Source: Pseudopedobacter sp036379295
GTDB taxonomy: Bacteria; Bacteroidota; Bacteroidia; Sphingobacteriales; Sphingobacteriaceae
Assembly: GCA_036379295.1 (NCBI GenBank)
Contig: DASVGY010000043.1
Span: forward strand, 1 to 18,369
DNA: 18,369 nt
Direction of reading: 5' to 3'
The translations under genes and the position numbers were made by a program. This document shows positions 7,060 through 14,017 of the stretch, piece after piece; position 1 is the stretch's first letter; each line of letters opens with the position of its first letter. A model generated the notes under the pieces. It made no database searches. It was not told the DNA's origin and was given only the letters and a program-made list of their open reading frames with translations.

Positions 7060-8253
7060 ATGGATTCAAGCCATCAAATTGAAATACTACTTGCCGATAA
7101 AAATTTAAGTACTACACACAAACACATCGCCGAGAAGGTTAAAAACAAAGAAAGAATCACTTTTGATGAAGGTGTTTTTTTATTTGAAAAAGGCGAGCTT
7201 TCTTACCTAGGCGTTTTGGCAAATTATATCAGAGAAAGTCGCCACGGAAACAATACTTATTTCAACAGAAATTTCCATATAGAGCCTACCAACCTTTGTG
7301 TTTATGATTGTAAATTTTGTTCTTATTCTGTTTTAATTAAAGAGCGAAGTGATGGATGGGAATATACTATGGATGAGATGCTTAACATTGTAAAATCTTA
7401 TGATGACCAGCCCGTTACGGAAGCACACATTGTAGGTGGCGTTTTACCTCAGTACGATTTAAAGTTTTACACAGAATTGTTTTCGGCCATTAAAAAGCAC
7501 CGTCCCGAATTACACGTTAAAGCACTTACTCCGGTTGAGTATCATTATATTTTTAAGAAAGCAAAAATAGATTACGCTACCGGCATGAAGTTGATGAAGG
7601 AAGCTGGATTAAATTCAATGCCTGGCGGGGGTGCAGAGATTTTTGACCCCGAGATTAGGAATCAAATTGCCAAAGATAAATGCACCGGAGCGCAGTGGCT
7701 GCAAATACACGAGGAGTGGCATAAATTAGGGATGCGCTCAAACGCGACGATGCTTTACGGTCATATAGAAAATTTTAAGCATAGGATAGACCATTTAGAG
7801 CAGCTAAGAAGACTTCAGGATAAAACCGGCGGTTTCCAAACATTTATCCCTTTAAAGTTCAGGAATAAAGATAACCAAATGGCAAACGTACCCGAATCTA
7901 CTGTTATAGAAGATTTGCGTAATTATGCAGTTTCAAGAATTTACCTCGATAACTTTGACCATATTAAAGCTTATTGGGCAATGATTAGCAGAAACACCGC
8001 ACAACTATCCTTAAATTTTGGGGTGGATGATATTGATGGAACTTTAGATGATACCACTAAAATTTATAGCATGGCAGGCGCAGAAGAGCAACACCCTGCA
8101 ATGAGTACCAAAGATTTAGTAAAACTAATAAAAGCAGTGGGCAGAAAGCCAATTGAACGCGATACTTTGTATAACGTGGTTACAGATTTTGAAAATGTTG
8201 AATTTGAGGAAGATATAAAGCCCCGATACTACGCCCTGCCCGTTTTAAAATAA
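7060..8253 (+). CDS. mqnE: Aminodeoxyfutalosine synthase (radical SAM)
   Basis: MqnE joins 3-enolpyruvylbenzoate to the adenosyl part of S-adenosylmethionine to give 6-amino-6-deoxyfutalosine, the second step of the futalosine route to menaquinone. The product has 397 residues. The radical-SAM cluster motif CxxxCxxC is at C80, C84 and C87 in NLCVYDCKFCSYS, preceded by the NFHIEPTN strand. Further family features are EAHIVGGVLP (121-130), the MqnE-type MPGGGAEIFDPEIR (187-200) and FIPLKFRN with a downstream TAQLSLNFGVDDIDGT. The GAEIFDPE wording favours MqnE over its paralogue MqnC. It is the first gene of a three-gene operon that ends with mqnA, which supplies its substrate. All key residues are present. 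Confidence 0.95.
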   Translation: MDSSHQIEILLADKNLSTTHKHIAEKVKNKERITFDEGVFLFEKGELSYLGVLANYIRESRHGNNTYFNRNFHIEPTNLCVYDCKFCSYSVLIKERSDGWEYTMDEMLNIVKSYDDQPVTEAHIVGGVLPQYDLKFYTELFSAIKKHRPELHVKALTPVEYHYIFKKAKIDYATGMKLMKEAGLNSMPGGGAEIFDPEIRNQIAKDKCTGAQWLQIHEEWHKLGMRSNATMLYGHIENFKHRIDHLEQLRRLQDKTGGFQTFIPLKFRNKDNQMANVPESTVIEDLRNYAVSRIYLDNFDHIKAYWAMISRNTAQLSLNFGVDDIDGTLDDTTKIYSMAGAEEQHPAMSTKDLVKLIKAVGRKPIERDTLYNVVTDFENVEFEEDIKPRYYALPVLK

Positions 8254-8255
8254 TT

Positions 8256-8879
8256 ATGAGCAATTCCGATATAAAGAAATTATACATCATAAGGCATGGT
8301 GAAACAGATTTAAATAAAAACAAAGTTGTACAAGGAAAAGGCGTTGATGCCGATTTAAATGATACTGGACGGCAACAGGCAGAAGCATTTTACCAATGCT
8401 ACAAAAGTGTTTCGTTTGATAAGGTCTATACGTCAGATTTAAAACGTACCCGCCAAACAGTGGCTAAATTTATTGAAAGTGGTATCCCATGGGAGCAACT
8501 GAGCGGTTTGGATGAGTTTGGTTGGGGGATTTATGAAGGCAAAAAACATTCTCCTCAGCTTAATGTAAGTTTTAATGAGTTGATAAATTCTTGGGCAGAT
8601 GGTGATTACGATAATAAAGCGGAAGGCGGGGAAAGCCCCAACGAAGTTCACATCCGCCAGGTTGAAGCTATGAATTACATTTTATCAAAAAAAGAAGAGC
8701 AAACGGTATTAATTTGTATGCATGGCAGGGCTTTACGTTTGCTGCTTTGTTATTTAACGGGTAAAAATTTTAGTCACATGGATGATTTCCCCCATCACAA
8801 CACGTCTTTGTACTTGTTAGATTACAATGGGAAAGATTTTAGAATAGAAGTGTTTAACAGCTTAGCGCATTTACAATAG
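8256..8879 (+). CDS. Histidine phosphatase family protein (phosphoglycerate-mutase-like)
   Basis: The product has 207 residues and carries the complete histidine-phosphatase active site. The nucleophile H14 sits in IIRHGETDLN (11-20). A conserved arginine follows in YTSDLKRTRQT (about 58-68), then the acid LDEFGWGIYEG (85-95), and finally the second histidine H156 in CMHGRALR. It is probably cytoplasmic, since no signal peptide is seen. Substrates in this superfamily vary widely (phosphosugars, alpha-ribazole phosphate, nucleotides, proteins), and nothing here decides which. It starts 2 bp after mqnE and ends 5 bp before mqnA, so it is certainly co-transcribed with menaquinone genes. No phosphatase step is known in the futalosine pathway, so its role is open. 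Confidence 0.92.
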   Translation: MSNSDIKKLYIIRHGETDLNKNKVVQGKGVDADLNDTGRQQAEAFYQCYKSVSFDKVYTSDLKRTRQTVAKFIESGIPWEQLSGLDEFGWGIYEGKKHSPQLNVSFNELINSWADGDYDNKAEGGESPNEVHIRQVEAMNYILSKKEEQTVLICMHGRALRLLLCYLTGKNFSHMDDFPHHNTSLYLLDYNGKDFRIEVFNSLAHLQ

Positions 8880-8884
8880 TATTA

Positions 8885-9622
8885 ATGATTAAAATTTCGG
8901 CGGTAAGTTACACCAACACCATTCCATTTATTTATGGCTTGCAGCATCATGCAATTAAAAAAAGCATTGACTTAACTTTGGATGTGCCTTCACTTTGTGC
9001 AGAGAAACTGATTGAAGGTAAGGTGGATATTGGTTTGGTTCCGGTTGCTGCAATATTGGATTTGCCAGAGGCGCACATCGTTTCAGATTATTGTATAGGC
9101 GCAAATGGGGCTGTAAATTCTGTCTTTATCTTTAGCAACTGCCCTATTAAAGATGTAAGGTATTTGCAGTTAGACCCGCAATCAAAATCGTCAAATAATT
9201 TAGCATTGGTTTTATTAAAAAATTACTGGAAAGTGCAGCCAGAATTGGTTTACAAAGCTAAAGAGTACGGACGTTCGCCACATCCAAAAACGGCGTTTGT
9301 ACAAATTGGCGATAGAACCTTTGGTAAAGTTGATAAACAATCTTACGTGTACGATTTAGCTGCGGAATGGAAAAATTTTACAGGTTTAGAGTTTGTATTT
9401 GCGGCTTGGGTGAGTAATAAAAAACTTGACGCTGCATTTATAAAACAACTTAACGAAGCTTTAAAATTTGGTTTAGATAACCGATTAAGGATATTTGAAA
9501 ATATGGAAATGCGTTCAGATTTTGATTTGGTAGATTACCTGATGCACAAGATTGATTATCAATTAACCGATAGCAAAAAAGAAGCTTTAGCACTGTTTCA
9601 TGGCTTAATAAAGAGCCTTTAA
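8885..9622 (+). CDS. mqnA: Chorismate dehydratase
   Basis: MqnA dehydrates chorismate to 3-enolpyruvylbenzoate, the entry step of the futalosine pathway, feeding MqnE encoded in the same operon. The 245-residue product has the periplasmic-binding-protein-like fold typical of the family, but no signal peptide, as expected for the cytoplasmic enzyme. Recognisable features are KISAVSYTNTIPFIYGL at 3-19, KLIEGKVDIGLVPVAAI at about 41-57, LDPQSKSSNNLA in the middle and VYDLAAEWKNFTGLEFVFAAWV at about 155-175. The order mqnE-phosphatase-mqnA shows a functional operon. The other pathway genes (mqnB, mqnC, mqnD) are not in this window. It is convergent with the next membrane protein gene. Confidence 0.94.
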   Translation: MIKISAVSYTNTIPFIYGLQHHAIKKSIDLTLDVPSLCAEKLIEGKVDIGLVPVAAILDLPEAHIVSDYCIGANGAVNSVFIFSNCPIKDVRYLQLDPQSKSSNNLALVLLKNYWKVQPELVYKAKEYGRSPHPKTAFVQIGDRTFGKVDKQSYVYDLAAEWKNFTGLEFVFAAWVSNKKLDAAFIKQLNEALKFGLDNRLRIFENMEMRSDFDLVDYLMHKIDYQLTDSKKEALALFHGLIKSL

Positions 9623-9675
9623 AATACTTTTAACTAAAAATATTTGATTAAGAATTTTTCCGTGGGATTTAAAAT

Positions 9676-10275
9676 TTAAATAACGCTAAATATCACTAGT
9701 GCGTAAATATAAAATCGTAAAAATCTAAAAAGCGCCCAAAGCAAATAGTGTTTAAAATTGTATTTAATTAAGCCACAAGCAAAACTCACTATTGAATGTG
9801 GAAGCGGCAGCATTGCGCCCACAACCACAAAAATACTTCCCCACTTTCGTAAATTTTTGATGTGCACCGCAATTTTATTTTCGATGTAATTTTTAACAGC
9901 GGGTATTAAAAAAGTAAGTTTACCAAGGTAATAAGCGGTAACACCGCCTAAGTACGAAAGCGTTGCCAAACCAGTAAGGTAAAGCCACGGATGACTCATT
10001 TTCGAGCTCCAGGCAATAAATATTTCTGGTGGAAGCAAGCCCAAAATCGTTTCAGAAACGTAAAAAATAATAAGTATTGATGCTCTTGAATAGTTGTTTA
10101 CCAAAGCGTCGAACATAGCCTTGGTATCCAAAAAAAAGTAATCGAGTATAACAAAAAGTACCACAAAAACTGCGATGGTGATACTGCCTTTGATGGCTGT
10201 GTCTCTTAAAAAATCGTAAAATCTGGTTATTTTATAGTAACGGTTAAGCGCTACCATTTTATTTTTTCTGCTCAA
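9676..10275 (-). CDS. DedA/VTT-like small inner-membrane protein
   Basis: The product has 199 residues with hydrophobic segments at about 30-48, 65-82, 95-118, 146-170 and 178-198. ETILGLLPPEIFIAW (75-89) matches the E...G.P.PE loop of DedA/VTT (SNARE-associated) proteins. VVGAMLPLPHSIVSFACGLI (151-170) matches the second re-entrant loop, although the arginine usual in DedA (as in FRFIPG) is absent. DedA-superfamily members act as lipid flippases or scramblases or support membrane homeostasis, and the specific role here is unknown. Two closely spaced ATG codons exist (MSRKNK and MVALNR); the first is taken. A good promoter lies about 60 bp upstream. It is probably transcribed apart from mntH, given the 142-bp gap and its own promoter. 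Confidence 0.75.
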   Translation of the reverse strand: MSRKNKMVALNRYYKITRFYDFLRDTAIKGSITIAVFVVLFVILDYFFLDTKAMFDALVNNYSRASILIIFYVSETILGLLPPEIFIAWSSKMSHPWLYLTGLATLSYLGGVTAYYLGKLTFLIPAVKNYIENKIAVHIKNLRKWGSIFVVVGAMLPLPHSIVSFACGLIKYNFKHYLLWALFRFLRFYIYALVIFSVI

Positions 10276-10331
10276 AATGTTTACCTGAAAATGTTTGTAT
10301 AAAACTTAGTTAACCGTTGTTTTATTGCGCT

Positions 10332-10364
10332 CAAATATAGATTTTATTTTTGCTCAAACTCAAA
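10332..10364 (-). promoter_or_regulatory. Bacteroidota-type promoter for the DedA-like gene
   Basis: On the minus strand the -7 box is TATATTTG (10332-10339), an exact TAnnTTTG match. A TTTG element at 10361-10364 lies 21 bp upstream, within the spacing usual for the phylum. A second TTTG, with a 15-bp spacer, is also present. The predicted leader is about 50 bases. It shows that the DedA-like gene has its own promoter rather than relying on read-through from mntH. Confidence 0.55.
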
Positions 10365-10417
10365 ATAAATTCCAGCGGCTTTTGCTGTTATAAAATACCT
10401 AATAGTCAATGTTTTAA

Positions 10418-12295
10418 CTAGTTTACAATTAGTACCGGAATTTTAATTTTATGCCTTACACTTTCTACGGTGGTGCCAAATGCGAGGTCTTTAAAGCCTT
10501 TGTGTCCGTGTGCACCCATCACTAAAAAATCAATTTCAGAATCATTTACAATTTTTGCTATTGCGGCGGCAGTGCTTCCATAACCAATTTTATAATCTGC
10601 ATTAAAACCCAAAGCAATTAAATCATCCCTGTATCTTTTTAAGTTTTCTTCGTCTAAAATGGTTTCTTGGTCCATCACATTTTTTCCGTGATACCTGGCC
10701 GCAGCGGTTTCAACCACATGTATAAAAGTATAAAACGCATTTGCACCGCCTTGGGTTAAAGCGTTATTAATTATTTTTTGGTCTTTTAAAGAAAAGTCTG
10801 TTGTTATACCAATATGTTTATAAGTAATGGCGTGGTTTTGCACATAACCAACAGCCTGCCCGTGTGGCACAAACATGGTTTTCTCTCGCTTCTTAGAAAT
10901 TAAAGGATGAATAAAAATATAAATAAGTAAGGCTAAGCAAGCCAGCAGAATTGGAATAACTAAAAAATAAACAATCTCATCTGTGGTGGTACTGCCGTTT
11001 AACCAGGTTTTTACCTCATCAACCACCAAATGGATATTCAAATAAACTATTATTGCCGAGCTTAGCCACGCCAAAACTTTTACCCAAGTTTTAATGGCAA
11101 ATTCTCCCATCAGCTTTTTATCTGAATTAAAATGGATAAGCGGAATTACGGCAAAACCTAATTGCAAGCTCAAAACAACCTGGCTAAATATCAGCAAGCT
11201 TCCTAAAGAATCTTCACCAAAAAATAAAATTGTACAAAATGCAGGTACAATAGCAATTACACGGGTTATCAATCGGCGTAGCCAGGGCTGTATGCGTAAG
11301 TTTAAGTGTCCTTCCATAACAATTTGCCCAGCCAGGGTTCCAGTTATGGTTGAACTTTGGCCGGCGGCAATAAGTGCTATCGCAAAAAGTGTTGGTGCTG
11401 CTTTACCAAAAATGTTTTCCAAAAGCACAAAAGCATCCTGAATTTCGGCAACCTGATGGTAGCCATTAACATAAAACGCTGCCGCCGCTAAAATTAAAAT
11501 GGCCGCATTCACAAAAAAAGCCAAGTTTAAAGCGATGCTTGTATCTATAAAATTAAATTTTATTGCCTCTTTAATCCCTTTAACTGAGCGGTCGAACTTT
11601 CGGGTTTGCACCAAAGAAGAGTGCAAATACAAATTATGTGGCATAACCGTTGCACCAATTATTCCAATAGCTATGTACAATGCAGAACCGTTAAGGTTAG
11701 AAGGAATTAAACCTTTAACCACATCGCCATAAACCGGCTCAACTATTAGCATTTCAACAAAGAAAGCCATCCCAATGATTGAAACCATGGAAACAATAAA
11801 AAGTTCCAGCGTTCGCATCCCTTTTTTAATCAAAAAAAGTAGTAAAAGCGTATCTAAAACGGTAACGCTAATCCCCCATATTAAAGGGATGCCAAACAGC
11901 AGATTTAAGCCGATAGCCATTCCAATAATTTCTGCTAAATCGCAAGCTGCTATGGCAATCTCTGCTAAAATATAAAGTGGAAAATTTGCCCATTTTGGAT
12001 AAGCATTTTTTGATGCCTGCGCCAAATCCATGCCGCCAACTATACCAAGACGGGCACTTAATGATTGCAACAAAAGCGCAATTAAGTTAGACATTAGCAA
12101 CACCCAAATCAGTTGATAACCAAATTGAGAGCCTCCTGCAATATCTGTAGCCCAATTTCCCGGATCCATATAGCCAACGCTCACCAAATACGCCGGACCT
12201 AAAAAAGCTAAAATACGTTTCCAGCCTTTTCGTTTATCGGTTCCAACACTGCCATGTACTTCGCTAAGCGATTTAAGATCCTCGTTTGTAGTCAT
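10418..12295 (-). CDS. mntH: Nramp-type Mn2+/divalent metal transporter fused to a universal stress domain
   Basis: The product has 625 residues. Residues about 25-465 are an Nramp/MntH proton-coupled importer with about eleven membrane helices. The TM1 metal-binding motif DPGN (44-47) sits in GYMDPGNWATDI, and the TM6 motif MPHN (218-221) in GATVMPHNLYLHS. Both unwound-helix sites are intact, which predicts Mn2+ or Fe2+ uptake. Residues about 493-625 are a UspA-type domain ending GAHGHKGFKDLAFG with TT after it (594-609). This fits the ATP-binding pattern G-2x-G-9x-G(S/T). E. coli MntH is about 412 residues and lacks this tail. The domain should face the cytoplasm and may couple transport to nucleotide status, which is an inference. 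Expression is probably controlled through the 24-bp palindrome upstream. Confidence 0.93.
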   Translation of the reverse strand: MTTNEDLKSLSEVHGSVGTDKRKGWKRILAFLGPAYLVSVGYMDPGNWATDIAGGSQFGYQLIWVLLMSNLIALLLQSLSARLGIVGGMDLAQASKNAYPKWANFPLYILAEIAIAACDLAEIIGMAIGLNLLFGIPLIWGISVTVLDTLLLLFLIKKGMRTLELFIVSMVSIIGMAFFVEMLIVEPVYGDVVKGLIPSNLNGSALYIAIGIIGATVMPHNLYLHSSLVQTRKFDRSVKGIKEAIKFNFIDTSIALNLAFFVNAAILILAAAAFYVNGYHQVAEIQDAFVLLENIFGKAAPTLFAIALIAAGQSSTITGTLAGQIVMEGHLNLRIQPWLRRLITRVIAIVPAFCTILFFGEDSLGSLLIFSQVVLSLQLGFAVIPLIHFNSDKKLMGEFAIKTWVKVLAWLSSAIIVYLNIHLVVDEVKTWLNGSTTTDEIVYFLVIPILLACLALLIYIFIHPLISKKREKTMFVPHGQAVGYVQNHAITYKHIGITTDFSLKDQKIINNALTQGGANAFYTFIHVVETAAARYHGKNVMDQETILDEENLKRYRDDLIALGFNADYKIGYGSTAAAIAKIVNDSEIDFLVMGAHGHKGFKDLAFGTTVESVRHKIKIPVLIVN

Positions 12296-12354
12296 TATAA
12301 GCCTAAAGCTTTCTTAAGTAAATTATTAAATGTTTGTGATTTACAGGGTAAAGA

Positions 12355-12362
12355 CAAAACTA
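12355..12362 (-). promoter_or_regulatory. -7 box of the mntH promoter
   Basis: The minus strand reads TAGTTTTG, an exact TAnnTTTG match, about 60 bp before the mntH ATG. No TTG sits at the ideal upstream spacing (one is only 10 bp away). The palindrome at 12389-12412 begins 26 bp upstream of the box, beside or over the expected -33 region. Confidence 0.4.
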
Positions 12363-12388
12363 ATAAAATTTTCAAAGAAAATTTTAAA

Positions 12389-12412
12389 TATTTTTAGACT
12401 AGTCTAAAAATA
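12389..12412. promoter_or_regulatory. Perfect 24-bp palindrome, probable DtxR/MntR-type operator
   Basis: The core TTTAGACTAGTCTAAA, flanked on each side by further A/T bases, is an uninterrupted palindrome with its centre between 12400 and 12401. It sits in the 213-bp gap between divergent mntH and lrp, about 95 bp before mntH. The core resembles DtxR/IdeR-type sites (TTAGGTTAGCCTAA), and DtxR-family MntR commonly controls mntH. The palindrome is seen directly; the regulator is inferred. The regulator gene itself is not in the window. Confidence 0.65.
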
Positions 12413-12461
12413 AAAAGTAGAGAATTAAACTGCAATGCTGCTATCGATTTTTAAAATATAA

Positions 12462-12491
12462 TTTGGTATCTAAGGAATAAATCTAATTTTG
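12462..12491 (+). promoter_or_regulatory. Bacteroidota-type promoter for the Lrp/AsnC regulator
   Basis: TTTG (12462-12465), an 18-bp spacer and TAATTTTG (12484-12491) match the phylum's -33/-7 consensus with normal spacing. The -7 box ends 17 bp before the ATG at 12509, giving a leader of about ten bases. This is the best promoter in the window. Confidence 0.6.
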
Positions 12492-12508
12492 TAGTAAATC
12501 CACAAATT

Positions 12509-12973
12509 ATGGAGCTAGATAAAATAGATTTCAATATTCTTAAGATTTTACAAGAAAACGGTCGGATTACCAATTTACAATTATCCCAACATATTGGTTT
12601 ATCGCCGGCGCCCACTTTAGAGCGGGTGCGAAAGCTTGAAAATTCTGGCTATATAAAAAGTTATCATGCACTTGTTGATGAGGAAAAATTAGGGTTAGGA
12701 ATAAAAACCTTCATACAAATTTCGCTTGACTTTCATGAACCTGGTACCCGGGAAGTTTTTCTGAAAGAGATTGGCTCTATCAAAGAAATTACAGAGTGCC
12801 ACCACGTTACCGGACCTTATGACTTTTTACTAAAGGCTTATGTAAAAGATATTAAAACTTATGAGCAACTAATCATGGAGAAAATAAGCAGAATTTCTGT
12901 GGTAAAAACCTTCCAAACCATGATGATCATGTCCACCAGTAAAAAAGAGCCAATTGTGCCTTTAGAGTACTAA
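12509..12973 (+). CDS. Lrp/AsnC-family transcriptional regulator
   Basis: The 154-residue length is normal for the family. The N-terminal winged helix-turn-helix runs from LDKIDFNILKILQENGRI through NLQLSQHIGLSPAPTLERVRKLE (about 22-44). A linker (SGYIKSYHALVD) leads to the C-terminal RAM ligand-binding domain (about 65-140) with EITECHHVTGPYDFLLKAYV. Such proteins form octamers or similar assemblies and sense amino acids, often branched-chain ones. The target is unknown here. It is divergent from mntH and followed after 27 bp by a lacI-type gene, so the two regulators are probably co-transcribed. Many Lrp proteins autoregulate, so its own promoter region is a plausible site. Confidence 0.95.
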   Translation: MELDKIDFNILKILQENGRITNLQLSQHIGLSPAPTLERVRKLENSGYIKSYHALVDEEKLGLGIKTFIQISLDFHEPGTREVFLKEIGSIKEITECHHVTGPYDFLLKAYVKDIKTYEQLIMEKISRISVVKTFQTMMIMSTSKKEPIVPLEY

Positions 12974-13000
12974 TTTTAAGGATTAAGTTAAGCGCTGAGT

Positions 13001-14017
13001 ATGAAAAATGTTACCCTTAAGCAATTAGCCGCCAGGCTGGGTTTATCAGTATCAACGGTGTCTAGGGCGCTAACCGATAGCTATGAAATTAACGTAGAAA
13101 CAAAAAAAAGGGTAAAAGCACTTGCTGACGAGCTAAATTACCAACCAAACCCTTTTGCAGCGTTTTTACGCAAACACATTAGTAAAACCATTGCCTTAAT
13201 TATCCCAGAAATATCTAACAATTTTTTTTCGTTGGTAATTAAAGGGGTAGAAAAAGTTTGTGCAGAAAAAGACTACTACGTTTTAATTTATGAAACTCAC
13301 GAGGATTACCAAAAAGAAGTTCGAATTACCAATCATTTAATTGGCGGAAGGGTAGATGGGGTGCTAATTTCTGTAAACTCTGAAAGCGAGAACGCTGAGC
13401 ATTTAAAAGAATTGGTAGAGAGAAACGTAAAAATGGTGATGTTTGATAGGGTTATTGAAGATTTTAAGGCATCAAAAGTATATAGCGATGATTATAACAG
13501 TAGCTTTGATGGCGTAAACCATTTGGTTAACCGTGGTTGTAAGCGCATTGCATTTTTAAAGGCAGGCGATAATTTATCTACCATGCAGCAGCGTGAAAAA
13601 GCTTATTTTGATGTACTAAAAAAACACAACTTACTGATTGATGAATCGCTAGTGAAATCATTTATTCCCTCAAAGGAAATTGATTTAAAAGAACTAAGCA
13701 ATTTTATTGTTGAAAAAAAGCCAGATGCTATTTTCTGCTCTGTTGAAAGGCTGGCAATTGCCTGTTACGATATCTGCAACCAATTAGGCTTAAGCATCCC
13801 TAATGATATAAAAGTGATTACTTTTTCTTGCTTAAACGTAGCCAGATTACTAAATCCATCGTTATCAACCATATCGCAACCTGCGTTTGAGATTGGAAAA
13901 ACCGCGGCCAAATTACTTTTAGAAGAAATAGAAGGAAAAAAAGAAGATGGAGAATTTGCTAATTTAGTTTTAGCATCAACAATTATTAAAAGAGATTCTA
14001 CCAAACGGCAACTTTAA
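13001..14017 (+). CDS. LacI-family transcriptional regulator
   Basis: The product has 338 residues. The DNA-binding head is complete: VTLKQLAARLGLSVSTVSRAL (residues 4-24), followed by the hinge region ADELNYQPNPFAAFLRK. A periplasmic-binding-protein-like sensor domain follows from KTIALIIPEISNNFFS (about residue 64) to the end, including GGRVDGVLISV and FDRVIEDFKASKVYSDDYNSSFDGVNHLV. LacI proteins usually sense a sugar or sugar phosphate and sit beside catabolic genes. None is visible here, so the ligand is not inferable. It is likely in an operon with the upstream lrp-type gene. Its last four bases overlap the end of pabB on the other strand. Confidence 0.95.
   Translation: MKNVTLKQLAARLGLSVSTVSRALTDSYEINVETKKRVKALADELNYQPNPFAAFLRKHISKTIALIIPEISNNFFSLVIKGVEKVCAEKDYYVLIYETHEDYQKEVRITNHLIGGRVDGVLISVNSESENAEHLKELVERNVKMVMFDRVIEDFKASKVYSDDYNSSFDGVNHLVNRGCKRIAFLKAGDNLSTMQQREKAYFDVLKKHNLLIDESLVKSFIPSKEIDLKELSNFIVEKKPDAIFCSVERLAIACYDICNQLGLSIPNDIKVITFSCLNVARLLNPSLSTISQPAFEIGKTAAKLLLEEIEGKKEDGEFANLVLASTIIKRDSTKRQL

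Noticed and set aside
9623..9675. Possible terminator between convergent mqnA and the DedA-like gene
   Set aside because: Only short A/T complementarity is seen, with no GC-containing stem.
11094..11975. Three plus-strand open frames inside the mntH region
   Set aside because: They are antisense shadows of the transporter's helices, with no recognisable domain.
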